Assembly: GCA_028277025.1 (NCBI GenBank)
Contig: JAPYVG010000013.1
Span: forward strand, 1 to 41,765
From: Sulfolobaceae archaeon
Lineage (GTDB): Archaea > Thermoproteota > Thermoprotei_A > Sulfolobales > Sulfolobaceae
Length of the DNA: 41,765 nt
Direction of reading: 5' to 3'
Both the position numbers and the translations under genes were made by a program. Within the stretch, counting starts at the first letter, position 1. Each line of letters begins with the position of its first letter. The notes beneath the pieces were generated by a model, which saw only the letters and a list, made by a program, of their open reading frames with translations, had not been told where the DNA came from and did not search any database. Of this stretch, positions 34,331 to 41,753 are shown piece by piece.

Positions 34331-36715
34331 TCACCACTCTATCTTAAATAATCTCTCCGCAGAGATCTTTATGAAATTGTTAATTATTAAATTAAATATC
34401 AACGAAAGTAAAAAGATTTCAGCAACAGCAATAAACGGTGCACTTACCAAGCCTGGGATTCCTATGATAGAAATTATGAAAGCTATAACTATATCTAAAA
34501 TCATTGCAGTAAGCATGATATTGCTTGGCTTGCTCTGCCAGAAATTCCTTTTCTCTCTCACATTTAACAAATTAAATATATTCGAATAAAGTAAATAGAG
34601 GAACATTAATGTCTTAATCACTTCTATCGGATAGTTTATGAAAAGATACAACACAAAAAAGGACTCCACAACCATTACTAACCCAAGAATAGTAGAAACC
34701 TTAACTAAATTTGTTATATCCCAACTTGCAGGTTTCTTAGGCCAAGGCACATTATCAGTAGACATCGTAAGTGTTACAAAATCAAACATGAAAAGTAATA
34801 GTACCATCCCGAAAGTTGAGATAACGAACTTATTTAGTATCAGAAAGGCTAAAGTTATGAAAATAACGTTCTGAAAAGTCCTAATTATTCTGCTAAGAAC
34901 CCATATATTTACCCTCTCATATATCCTTCTACCAATCTTTACCATATCAACTATGTTCCTTAACCCTGGAGAAGTAAGAACCACTGCTGCTGCCGCTTTA
35001 GCAACATCTGTGGCATTACTTACAGCGATCCCAACATCGGCTTGCCTTAATGCCGGGGAATCGTTTACACCATCACCCGTCATTCCCACTACCTTTCCCT
35101 TACTTTGGAGAATTTTAACTACCTCGTACTTATCCTCTGGATACACTTCTGCTAAACCATTAACCTTATCTACTATTTCTGGGTTCTCTTTAAATTCAGA
35201 AACTTTAACTACATTTTCTCCTATCCCTACCTCCTTTGCTATTTCTCTAGCAATAGGTTGAGCATCGCCAGTAAGCATTATTACCTTAATCCCTAAGTCG
35301 TGAAGCTCTTTAACAAGCTCTGCAGAATCCGGCCTAGGAGGATCCCTAAGTGATACTAAACCCACTAGTTCCCACTGTTTATCCTCTTCCTTCTTAGCCA
35401 CAGCTAGAACTCTACAGCCTATCTTAGCCTCTTGCTCAGCCTTTTTATAAATTTCTTCTATGTATTGAAGCCCACAAAGCTTAGATACCGCATCAATTGA
35501 ACCCTTGGAAACCCTTAACGACTTATCACCCCTAGAAACAAAGCTTTCAGTCCTACGTGTAGATGGATCAAACGGGCGGAACTCTAAAACCTTCCACTCC
35601 TTTAAATTAATTCCCATTTCTGATGCCTTAGAGAGAAAAGCTAAGTCTATAGGGTCTTGATCTTCCTCCCTTGAGGCTAAAGCTCCATAAGTTATAACTT
35701 CCTTCTCATCCCCTTTTATAGGAATGATCCTATGAACAGTTAACTTGTTCAAAGTTATTGTACCGGTCTTATCGGTTGCTAATATATTCATTGTAGAAGC
35801 GCCCTCGATGGAGTCTAGTCTAGTTACTAAAACACCTACTTTAGAAAGTTCTTCACTACCTAAAGCTAAACTTATAGTAAACATTGCGGGTAATGCTATC
35901 GGTATTGCACCAATTATTAACACTAAAGCTAAGGGGAGGAAATAAAGTAAGTTTTCACCCCTAATTAGAATAACGATACCGGCGATCGCTAAAAGCACGA
36001 GAACTATAGTCATCATCCAAAAGACTATTCTAGAAACTACTTTCTCTATCCTTAATCTTGGCTTTGCTATTTTAACCAATTCAACCGTTTTCCCGAAGTA
36101 GGTATTCTTACCCGTTAGTATAACTATTCCAGTAGCTTCTCCCCTCTTCACGATACTTCCAGAGTAAACAACGCCATTCCTTCGCTTTGTTACTGTAAGG
36201 CTTTCCCCGGTTAATGCTGATTGGTCTACTTCGATTTCACCGTCAATTAGTTTTATATCAGCCGGAACGAAATCCCCTAATCTTATCCTAATTATATCAC
36301 CAGGGACTAGAAGCTTAGCAGAGACTAATTTCCACTCTCCATCCCTTAAAACTCTAGATTTAACCTCTAGTTTACTCTTCAAAAGTTCCAATGCTTTATT
36401 AGCCCTTTGTTCTTCTGAGAAACTAAGAAAAGCATTGAATACTATTAATGCTACTATTATGTAAAAGTCCAAATATTTACCTAAAATATAGGACAAAATT
36501 GCAGCAGATTCCAAAACCCATGCTGTGGCATTCCAGAACTTCTTACCTAATTCCTTCAACGGGTTCCTCTTCTCCTCTTCAACCATATTATAGCCATATA
36601 TTCTTAGTCGTTCACTTACCTCTTTTTCATTAAGCCCTTTGGTAATGTCAGTGTTTAATATCTTCTCTATCTCTTCAATGGAAGCATTAACTAATTTCTC
36701 TTTTTCAATGCTCAT
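34331..36715 (-). CDS. Plasma-membrane type P3A H+-transporting ATPase
   Basis: The 794-residue product has an N-terminal cation ATPase domain (1-60), actuator motif LTGES at 168-172, phosphorylation motif DKTGT at 315-319, hinge MLTGDAQP and GDGVNDSPALRQADVGIAV, then six C-terminal membrane helices. Length and motifs fit the archaeal/plant/fungal proton-pump subfamily. In an acidophile it would expel protons and help keep cytoplasmic pH near neutral. It starts at ATG 36715; the next gene to the right is divergent. Confidence 0.93.
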   Translation of the reverse strand: MSIEKEKLVNASIEEIEKILNTDITKGLNEKEVSERLRIYGYNMVEEEKRNPLKELGKKFWNATAWVLESAAILSYILGKYLDFYIIVALIVFNAFLSFSEEQRANKALELLKSKLEVKSRVLRDGEWKLVSAKLLVPGDIIRIRLGDFVPADIKLIDGEIEVDQSALTGESLTVTKRRNGVVYSGSIVKRGEATGIVILTGKNTYFGKTVELVKIAKPRLRIEKVVSRIVFWMMTIVLVLLAIAGIVILIRGENLLYFLPLALVLIIGAIPIALPAMFTISLALGSEELSKVGVLVTRLDSIEGASTMNILATDKTGTITLNKLTVHRIIPIKGDEKEVITYGALASREEDQDPIDLAFLSKASEMGINLKEWKVLEFRPFDPSTRRTESFVSRGDKSLRVSKGSIDAVSKLCGLQYIEEIYKKAEQEAKIGCRVLAVAKKEEDKQWELVGLVSLRDPPRPDSAELVKELHDLGIKVIMLTGDAQPIAREIAKEVGIGENVVKVSEFKENPEIVDKVNGLAEVYPEDKYEVVKILQSKGKVVGMTGDGVNDSPALRQADVGIAVSNATDVAKAAAAVVLTSPGLRNIVDMVKIGRRIYERVNIWVLSRIIRTFQNVIFITLAFLILNKFVISTFGMVLLLFMFDFVTLTMSTDNVPWPKKPASWDITNLVKVSTILGLVMVVESFFVLYLFINYPIEVIKTLMFLYLLYSNIFNLLNVREKRNFWQSKPSNIMLTAMILDIVIAFIISIIGIPGLVSAPFIAVAEIFLLSLIFNLIINNFIKISAERLFKIEW

Positions 36716-36811
36716 AATCCTTTTTATTTGCTAAAGTAAAATTAAAATTATCTAACATGATTAAAGTTTAACATAAAGGTTATAAATCAGTACAAGAAAA
36801 GAATGAATAAG

Positions 36812-37120
36812 ATGAGCGTAAATAGATCAAGACAAGGAAGTTTAATAAAGTATATAAAGCTTGGAGAAATATACCGTAATGGAGTTGCAAAGCTCTATCT
36901 TTACGTCTTAGATAATGTTTTACTAAAAGGAGCTTATATTGAGGGAAAACCTTATTCAACACAAACAATTGCCCCTATGGGACTAAGAAAGGGATATAAT
37001 GAGGTAACAGTTTACTTCACGGGATTATTAAATGACTTACAATATAATCAAAAGTATTTAATAGTATTAACGACTACAGACAATGATGAAATAGGTATAC
37101 CAGCTATTGTTGTTGGTTAG
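36812..37120 (+). CDS. Unknown protein resembling a pilin beta domain without its signal helix
   Basis: About 102 residues. No hydrophobic N-terminus is present (MSVNRSRQGSLIKYIKLGEIYRNGVAKLYLYVLD). The second half, KGYNEVTVYFTGLL...YLIVLTTTDNDEIGIPAIVVG, follows the same G-x-N-x-(V/I)-T-(V/L)-Y-F pattern as the broken pilin at 25635. It may be a truncated pilin or a soluble relative. GGTTATAAAT at 36777-36786 places a leaderless start at the ATG 36812; ATG 36803 is too close. Its 3' end overlaps the convergent PadR-like gene by 17 bases. Confidence 0.5.
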   Translation: MSVNRSRQGSLIKYIKLGEIYRNGVAKLYLYVLDNVLLKGAYIEGKPYSTQTIAPMGLRKGYNEVTVYFTGLLNDLQYNQKYLIVLTTTDNDEIGIPAIVVG

Positions 37121-37436
37121 AATCCATATCAAAAATAATTTTGTTTATTGCAATATTGACTTGCCTAAGAATCTCAATATGTTTTAGAAGGAAAATCTCT
37201 CCTAACTCATTTAGTTTATAGCTTTTAGTCTCACATTGTTTCTCGATTATACCATATTTTATCATCCTTCTTAATGCAGTATAAACTACACTTCTTGGTA
37301 TTTGTTTTTCATAAAGCTTTTCTAAGTCTCTTTGGATCTCCTTACCGTTAGCCACTTTCCCAGGTTTTTTGTAAATGACATAAGCAATAAATACTGGCAA
37401 TAATCCTCGCAAGATTATCATTTTTTCCCCTTTCAT
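37104..37436 (-). CDS. PadR-like winged-helix regulator
   Basis: The 110-residue product has the PadR layout: an N-terminal helix (ILRGLLPVFIAYVIYKKP), a recognition helix region ending IPRSVVYTALRRMIKYGIIEK near 48-68, a wing with the Tyr in SYKLNELGEIF, and a long C-terminal dimerisation helix. The typical P-x-x-Y-x-x-L of PadR is here RSVVYTALRRM. Its target is unknown. It lies back to back with a second PadR gene to the right (95-base gap), so the two regulators may share or cross-control that promoter region. Confidence 0.72.
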   Translation of the reverse strand: MKGEKMIILRGLLPVFIAYVIYKKPGKVANGKEIQRDLEKLYEKQIPRSVVYTALRRMIKYGIIEKQCETKSYKLNELGEIFLLKHIEILRQVNIAINKIIFDMDSNQQQ

Positions 37437-37510
37437 TACGGTATAATATTCTAAAATCCTATTATAACTCTTTAATCTTCATTATACGAAAAGGAATAAA
37501 ATTCTAAAAT

Positions 37511-37526
37511 TCGATATATAAATCGA
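37511..37526. promoter_or_regulatory. Inverted repeat upstream of the PadR gene
   Basis: TCGATATATAAATCGA has perfect 5-bp arms (TCGAT/ATCGA) around an AT-rich centre, ending 5 bases before the PadR ATG. PadR proteins often repress themselves through such sites; that role is inferred. Confidence 0.4.
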
Positions 37527-37531
37527 TATCT

Positions 37532-37924
37532 ATGAGAGGGGGAAGGAGAAGACTTAAACACTTGATCTTAACCCTTCTTTCGTCAAAGGGACCTATGACT
37601 GGGGCCCAATTAATTAGAGAAATTGAACACATGACACAAGGGTTCTGGAGACCCTCGCCCGGAGCAATATATCCAGCCTTAGATAAGCTATTAGAAGAGG
37701 GTTTGGTAAGTATAGCGAAAGTGGAGGGAACACAAAAATATTATCAAATTACTAGCTTAGGGAGGGAGTTTTTAAGTCCTAAGCACCAATTAGACGTTAT
37801 AGTAGAAGAAACATTAGCGAATTTAAGATTTATTTTAGAGAATTTAAACTTGCTCGACAATGAAGAGAAAGAAAGGCTAGTAAAGGAGTTAGAGGAGGTA
37901 GTTAAAAACCTTAATAGAAGTTGA
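37532..37924 (+). CDS. PadR family transcription regulator
   Basis: The 130-residue product is a standard PadR protein: RRRLKHLILTLLSSKGPMTGAQLIREIEHMTQGFWRPSPGAIYPALDKLLEEGLV (read in parts), with the family hallmark W-x-P-S-x-G-x-I-Y-P-x-L, then YYQITSLGREFL as wing and a C-terminal dimer helix (about 100-128). These repressors usually control a neighbouring multidrug ABC exporter. Here the exporter genes that follow are decayed, so the regulator appears orphaned. The reading frame is intact. Confidence 0.92.
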   Translation: MRGGRRRLKHLILTLLSSKGPMTGAQLIREIEHMTQGFWRPSPGAIYPALDKLLEEGLVSIAKVEGTQKYYQITSLGREFLSPKHQLDVIVEETLANLRFILENLNLLDNEEKERLVKELEEVVKNLNRS

Positions 37925-37979
37925 AGGAATCTCCAAGACCTTAAAGGTAAAAAATGACAATAAGGGCATTAGATAGGGT

Positions 37980-38193
37980 AGGGGTTTGGGCTTCATTGAA
38001 TTTTCATGAATTTCTATCCAATCCTCAGCCGTTGGGCTTCACCAGAGTCACGGGGCATTGCCCCGTTCATACCCCTCCGCCCCTTTAGCGGGATAACCCC
38101 ACCCATCAGAGTGTTACCATCTGATGGGGAAACCCGCACATCTCTTATTCACCGTCACACCTCGTCGTGATATAGCCACCCATCTGGTGTGAC
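37980..38193 (-). mobile_element. Remnant of an IS200/IS605 (IS1341-type) TnpB element with RNA-like hairpins
   Basis: This GC-richer island lies between two AT-rich regions. On the minus strand a 41-codon open tail (38139 to the TAG at 38014-38016) reads VRVSPSDGNTLMGGVIPLKG then ends MPRDSGEAQRLRIG, which resembles the C-terminal tails of Sulfolobus TnpB proteins. It contains hairpins CCCATCAGA/TCTGATGGG (around 38102-38128), CGGGGCA/TGCCCCG (38051-38065) and CCGC/GCGG, as expected where omega-RNA overlaps the tnpB 3' end. A subterminal TTCAT...ATGAA palindrome (about 37992-38010) would be the right end. GTCACACC/GGTGTGAC (38154-38161/38186-38193) may mark the other end. Most of tnpB is gone. 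Confidence 0.45.
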
Positions 38194-38419
38194 TGTACTT
38201 AAATTTACATACAAAGTATATAAACTTCACGGTTTATCAGAAACTGCTGACTACGGCTTTACCAAAAATAATGATATAAGGGCACTTGTAGGTCGTAACG
38301 GTACTGGAGAAAACTACCTTAATAAAAATACTTTAACAACACTAATTTTGCCAGATAAGGAAGATGCATACTTAAACGGATATCTACTTTGTAGGAACGT
38401 CATTGTGATAAAAGCATAG
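38189..38419 (+). pseudogene. Decayed ABC exporter ATPase, N-terminal fragment
   Basis: The 76-residue frame contains DIRALVGRNGTGENYLNKNTL and TTLILPDKEDAYLNGY. This matches a drug-exporter ATPase around Walker A (usually GRNGAGKTT) and the following strand, but the Walker A Lys-Thr has become Glu-Asn, the sequence before it is shortened, and everything after residue 70 (signature, Walker B) is missing. It is therefore non-functional. It follows an intact PadR gene, the usual partner. The upstream end touches the TnpB-like remnant, whose insertion may have removed the original start. Confidence 0.7.
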
Positions 38420-38424
38420 GGGTG

Positions 38425-39024
38425 AAAGATTATACTGCATCACTTTATAATAGGGTTAGCCTTTCAAGGCTCTATTTCATCAGTAATAACTACTATAAGG
38501 GAGATTGAGAAACGAACAGTTGTATGCAACTATTGTATATTATCTAACGGAGGCATTCTTTTGTTCCCTATGTATTCTATTCTCTGGGGTTTTGTAATAA
38601 ATACTATGAAAGCGTTAATAATCTTATTAATAGGCTTTTCTTTAGGGGTTAAGTGCTCCATAAATTGGGCTAGTACGACAATATTAGTATTGTTACTATT
38701 GCTCTCTACCATAGGACTAGCAATGACCTCAGCGGGGTTTATAGTCAAGCAAGGAAATCCTATATCTGTTTCGCACCTTTACTACTTTAACCACTGGAGT
38801 AGTTTTTCCCCAGTTATAGTATTGCTTGGCCCAGCTAAAATGACAAGTTACGCATTACCTCTCACATGGACACCGAATGGCCTCAGGCTAGCAATGTTGC
38901 AAAATTATGAATTCTGCAACTCCTTAATTACTTCTGGGTATTTTCACAGTAATATTACCCCCCTACTGGAGTGCTGTTTTATTCTTATTTGACTCGAAAA
39001 AAAGAAACATTAAGTGAATATTGA
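38425..39024 (+). pseudogene. Decayed ABC-2 type exporter permease
   Basis: Starting without a start codon, the frame reads HFIIGLAFQGSISSVITTIREIEK, then WGFVINTMKALIILLIGFSLGVK and LLLLLSTIGLAMTSAGFIVKQGNPIS, then TSYALPLTWTPNGLRLAML. These are the ordered blocks of the C-terminal half of ABC-2 drug-export permeases. The frame is scrambled around 38530-38550 and 38770-38800, and after about 38965 the true C-terminus (SYLTRKKETLSEY, stop at 39022-39024) is in a different frame. The N-terminal half is absent. With the ATPase fragment it represents a dead PadR-controlled exporter. Confidence 0.7.
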
Positions 39025-39070
39025 AACTGAAATATAAGATACCATTAACACTCTTATAAAAGGATATGTG

Positions 39071-39090
39071 AAAATGTGTTAAAATGTGTG
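39071..39090. promoter_or_regulatory. Tandem decamer repeat upstream of winged-helix gene
   Basis: AAAATGTGTT is followed immediately by AAAATGTGTG: two copies one helical turn apart, about 70-90 bases upstream of the regulator ATG at 39160. A dimeric winged-helix protein could bind such repeats side by side, possibly the gene's own product. Confidence 0.45.
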
Positions 39091-39159
39091 AATTTTCATA
39101 TTTTTTAATATATGGTGTTTTTTAATTTTAGAAACTTAATAAAGTATAGAGTGATAAGG

Positions 39160-39555
39160 ATGAGCGAAAAGATAAAATTCCCAGATGGTAGAGAGATAAA
39201 CATTCATGAAGTGTTGTCCTTCCTATATAATTTAGGAGATAGTGAAATTTTAGTGTTACATAAACTTTTAACATCTAATACTAAATCGACTGCTGAGGAG
39301 TTAGCTGAGGAATTCAAAGTAAGTAAAGCGTCTATTAACAAAGCACTCAATAACCTGCTAAGTAAAGGGTTAATAGAAAGAGAGAAAGTATTAACCTCTG
39401 GCAAGAAAGGAAGACCTATTTATGTATACAGTGTAAACAAAGAAATCGCATACAAGAAGATATGCAACGATGTTGAAAAAGTAACGCAAAATATAAAGGA
39501 TTTATTAAGGAAAAATATACTAGAAAACAAAGTATTAATAGTTACTAAGAGATAA
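39160..39555 (+). CDS. Winged-helix transcription regulator (MarR/TrmB-like), paralogue of 29459
   Basis: The product has 131 residues, starting MSEKIKFPDGREINIHEVLSF. The HTH is EELAEEFKVSKASINKALNNLLSKGLIERE (about 45-75), the wing is GKKGRPIYVYSV, then a dimer helix follows. Length, start and wing align with the regulator at 29459-29836, so the two arose by duplication. I chose ATG 39160 to match that paralogue and because a TTAATAAAG element lies about 26 bases upstream; an ATG at 39112 would add 16 unrelated residues. Confidence 0.85.
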   Translation: MSEKIKFPDGREINIHEVLSFLYNLGDSEILVLHKLLTSNTKSTAEELAEEFKVSKASINKALNNLLSKGLIEREKVLTSGKKGRPIYVYSVNKEIAYKKICNDVEKVTQNIKDLLRKNILENKVLIVTKR

Positions 39556-39714
39556 TTTTTATATCTATTAGAATTAATCTGAACCTTTTTATAAATTTAA
39601 AAATCTTATTTATAAAATCTTTGTGTATTATCGCAGTAATTTTTAAATTAACTAAAATAACATAGAACATTAATCATTCAATAATAAGCCTTTATATAAG
39701 CGAATACTATATAA

Positions 39715-40056
39715 ATGAAAGTGAATGTAAATATGAAAGCTGAAGAAAAAAGGGAGCTATGCCCGGTAATTGAGGCCATAAGGCGTGTAGGAAATGAAAA
39801 TAAGTTAATCATTATTTATGAACTCTTCCAAGGAGGAAAGGGATTTAACGAGCTACAAAGGGAAACCGGTTTAAACTCAAAAACTCTATCCAAAACTCTT
39901 AAAGAACTTGAGTCAGAAGGGATTATTAGAAGAGCTATTATAAACGATAGGCCTTTCAGAGTTAAATATGAACTAACTGAGAAAGGGATGGAACTTAATA
40001 GAGTTTTTGATGAGATTAGAAGGTGGGCTACTAAATATTTAGATGGGCGATACTAA
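39715..40056 (+). CDS. HxlR family transcription regulator
   Basis: The 113-residue product opens with a Cys ([24 protein letters not shown], the HxlR Cys-P and W/N-x-K-x-x-I-I helix), then [34 protein letters not shown] as recognition helix and a wing [12 protein letters not shown]. HxlR regulators often sense redox or aldehyde stress through the N-terminal Cys (about 16). CTTTATATAAGC is centred about 25 bases upstream, so it is leaderless. Its stop overlaps the convergent Sm-like gene by 18 bases. Confidence 0.92.
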   Translation: MKVNVNMKAEEKRELCPVIEAIRRVGNENKLIIIYELFQGGKGFNELQRETGLNSKTLSKTLKELESEGIIRRAIINDRPFRVKYELTEKGMELNRVFDEIRRWATKYLDGRY

Positions 40057-40272
40057 GATCACATTATCTCCTCTTATTATAATTGTACCTACCTTTCGTG
40101 TGCTACCATCACTCATTATTTCTTCTGAGTTCTCTAAAACTAAGTTCATGTGCATATCATAACTTTTTAAAGTTCCTCTTACTATCTTATCACCTTTTAA
40201 TTTCACTAATACTGTTGAACCTAAAGACTCTGCTAGTACCTTATGTGCTGTTTCAGCCAATGTTACACCCAC
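40039..40272 (-). CDS. Sm-like archaeal protein (SmAP/LSm)
   Basis: The 77-residue product contains both Sm motifs: Sm1 with [25 protein letters not shown] (split here for length) and Sm2 with [15 protein letters not shown]. The RGDN loop and the MN of DMHMN form the uridine-binding pocket. It forms heptameric rings that bind U-rich RNA, for example in tRNA or sRNA metabolism. The start is GTG at 40270-40272, about 26 bases from a GTTTATAAC-type TATA box. A TTG at 40260 with GGGTG upstream is an alternative that would give the usual MAETAHKVL start. Confidence 0.93.
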   Translation of the reverse strand: MGVTLAETAHKVLAESLGSTVLVKLKGDKIVRGTLKSYDMHMNLVLENSEEIMSDGSTRKVGTIIIRGDNVILVSPI

Positions 40273-40317
40273 ATTATAACTTGTGTAATTAGTTTATAAC
40301 TTTAATCCTTCCAATAG

Positions 40318-40617
40318 TTATAGGAAAGTAATTAATTTCCTCAATTGGCCTACTATTTCTTCCTCCTTACTTTTTAAATCTAGATATTTTTCTAAAAGAG
40401 TTAACGCATTTATTCCTTTCTCAGTAAGATAGTAGTACGTAGATCTCCCCCTACTTTCACCCCTTATCAAACCTTGGGATATTAATAACTCTACATATTT
40501 CTTTAATTCTGCGAAATTAAGACCCGAAGCATACATTAACCTAGTACTGTTGACTCCGTCTTTACAAGCATTTAATATAGCATAAACTATCGTCTCTTTA
40601 CTTCTCTTCTTTACCAT
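40318..40617 (-). CDS. Winged-helix protein, Sso10a/HTH_45-like
   Basis: The 99-residue product has the HTH TRLMYASGLNFAELKKYVELLISQGLIRGE (about 25-55) followed by a wing SRGRSTYYYLTEKGINAL and a C-terminal helix KSKEEEIVGQLRKLITFL. The M-Y-A-S-x-L-x-x-x-x-L-K-x-Y pattern is typical of the archaeal HTH_45/Sso10a group, DNA-binding dimers with an antiparallel coiled coil. It may act as a chromatin protein or a specific regulator. Its ATG faces a palindrome-bearing region toward the gene at 40731. Confidence 0.85.
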   Translation of the reverse strand: MVKKRSKETIVYAILNACKDGVNSTRLMYASGLNFAELKKYVELLISQGLIRGESRGRSTYYYLTEKGINALTLLEKYLDLKSKEEEIVGQLRKLITFL

Positions 40618-40689
40618 ACTTAAATTTTAGTATTCCAAAATATAAAGTAAACCAATACTATTTCTACTGAAGCTTTAATTTGAGATTAT

Positions 40690-40705
40690 TTTCGGCTAAC
40701 CGAAA
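40690..40705. promoter_or_regulatory. Palindrome TTTCGG-CTAA-CCGAAA
   Basis: TTTCGGCTAACCGAAA has perfect 6-bp arms. It lies 26-41 bases before the ATG at 40731, over or just upstream of the expected TATA position, and about 75-90 bases upstream of the divergent winged-helix ATG (40617). It could be an operator for either gene. Confidence 0.4.
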
Positions 40706-40730
40706 TACATATTTAAACAGTTTTTATAAC

Positions 40731-41066
40731 ATGGATCTAAGACTTATTGATAACAAGTTCGTCGAATTATTGCTAGAAGAGTATTTTGCAGACAATAACT
40801 CAGTAGTAAACGATTTTTTTATAGTCAAAATAGCGGATTTGCAAGACAAAAAAGTTTATAGATTTACTGTTTGGCTTTTCAGACCTACTGATAATAAAAT
40901 TGATAAATTTAACGGATACATATCTTTCTTTAGAAATAAGGTAAGTATTAGATTGCCATACGTAAAAGAAATAGTAGTAGATAAGGAGATAATAACTAGA
41001 ACTATACAGCTTTACATGCAGTTATATCGCATTAAACAGAGTTCTTATGAGATAGAAAATCTTTGA
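40731..41066 (+). CDS. Unknown protein, 111 residues, domain shared with the convergent neighbour
   Basis: Starting MDLRLIDNKFVELLLEEYF, it is a small alpha/beta protein with the stretch FFRNKVSIRLPYVKEIVVDKEIITRTIQLY (in parts) near 60-95. The convergent gene at 41032 carries a similar stretch (LYNDRVIIKFS...YKINKASVIKAIKDF), so the two probably share a domain. I chose the ATG at 40731; the frame is open further upstream only through a TTG with no promoter or ribosome site. Overlap with the convergent gene is 35 bases. The function is unknown. Confidence 0.55.
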   Translation: MDLRLIDNKFVELLLEEYFADNNSVVNDFFIVKIADLQDKKVYRFTVWLFRPTDNKIDKFNGYISFFRNKVSIRLPYVKEIVVDKEIITRTIQLYMQLYRIKQSSYEIENL

Positions 41067-41562
41067 GCCATTGAATAGTTGTCTCATCGTTGTTATCATT
41101 CAAGAAACTAATAAATTTCTTCATAAAATCGTCTTTGGTAGAAGAAGACATAGCGAAATCTTTTATTGCTTTAATAACAGACGCTTTATTTATCTTGTAC
41201 TCAACACTCTTATCTGAAAACTTGATTATCACCCTATCATTATATAATATAATCCTAGCCTCTAGCCAACCACCTTCATTTAAAATATCATATTCAACAC
41301 TGTAAATCCCTTCAGAAAGCATACTACCATCTTCGAAAACTTTGATTACTTGATTATCGTTTTTAAAACTTCCTTTGAGCAAAACTATACCTAAAGATCT
41401 TAAATATATTTTTAGAACGTTCATAATATCTTTCTCGCTGCATAAGGTTTTCTCATGAGAGATAAGATGCTTTATTTCATCCTCATACACAATTCTGCCA
41501 TGTATTAAATTACTATTAAACAATATGTCAAGGATTTTTAATGCCTCTTTTTCACAATCCAT
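41032..41562 (-). CDS. Unknown protein, 176 residues
   Basis: The product has a helical N-terminal region (about 1-50, MDCEKEALKILDILFNSNLI), a beta-rich centre (60-125) containing ARIILYNDRVIIKFSDKSVEYKI, and a helical tail (125-176). The centre-to-helix segment resembles the convergent 111-residue protein at 40731. No catalytic motif, membrane segment or zinc site is visible. It is the last complete gene in the window and reads toward the left. Confidence 0.6.
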   Translation of the reverse strand: MDCEKEALKILDILFNSNLIHGRIVYEDEIKHLISHEKTLCSEKDIMNVLKIYLRSLGIVLLKGSFKNDNQVIKVFEDGSMLSEGIYSVEYDILNEGGWLEARIILYNDRVIIKFSDKSVEYKINKASVIKAIKDFAMSSSTKDDFMKKFISFLNDNNDETTIQWLKDFLSHKNSV

Positions 41563-41715
41563 ATGCGATACTTTAAATTTCGCACAATAAAATTCTTACG
41601 TCGGGTTAGCAAAGTTAAAACAATACAAAAATTTTATCCCCTAGACCCCAAATTCATCACCCCGAAAATAATTCAAGGGAGTTAAAAAGTGAATAAAATA
41701 ATTTAACTAAATATT

Positions 41716-41753
41716 CTTGCAAAATAGTAATATTATCTTGCAAGAGCAAGATA
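41716..41753. promoter_or_regulatory. CTTGCAA direct repeat and large palindrome near the right edge
   Basis: CTTGCAA occurs at 41716-41722 and 41737-41743, 21 bases (two helical turns) apart. The second copy is embedded in a perfect palindrome, TATCTTGC-AAGA-GCAAGATA (41734-41753). No open frame uses this DNA inside the window. It probably controls a rightward gene just beyond the edge, as AGGAG follows at 41757-41761. Confidence 0.5.

Noticed and set aside
38561..38992. Apparent 143-residue membrane protein
   Set aside because: It matches only the C-terminal half of ABC-2 permeases, the conserved frame continues upstream without a start codon, and the true C-terminus is in another frame; it is listed as a pseudogene.
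41716..41753. Possible CRISPR repeat at the right edge
   Set aside because: Only two short copies with 14-base separation plus a palindrome are seen; there are no regular 24-bp-class repeats with 35-45-bp spacers as in Sulfolobales.
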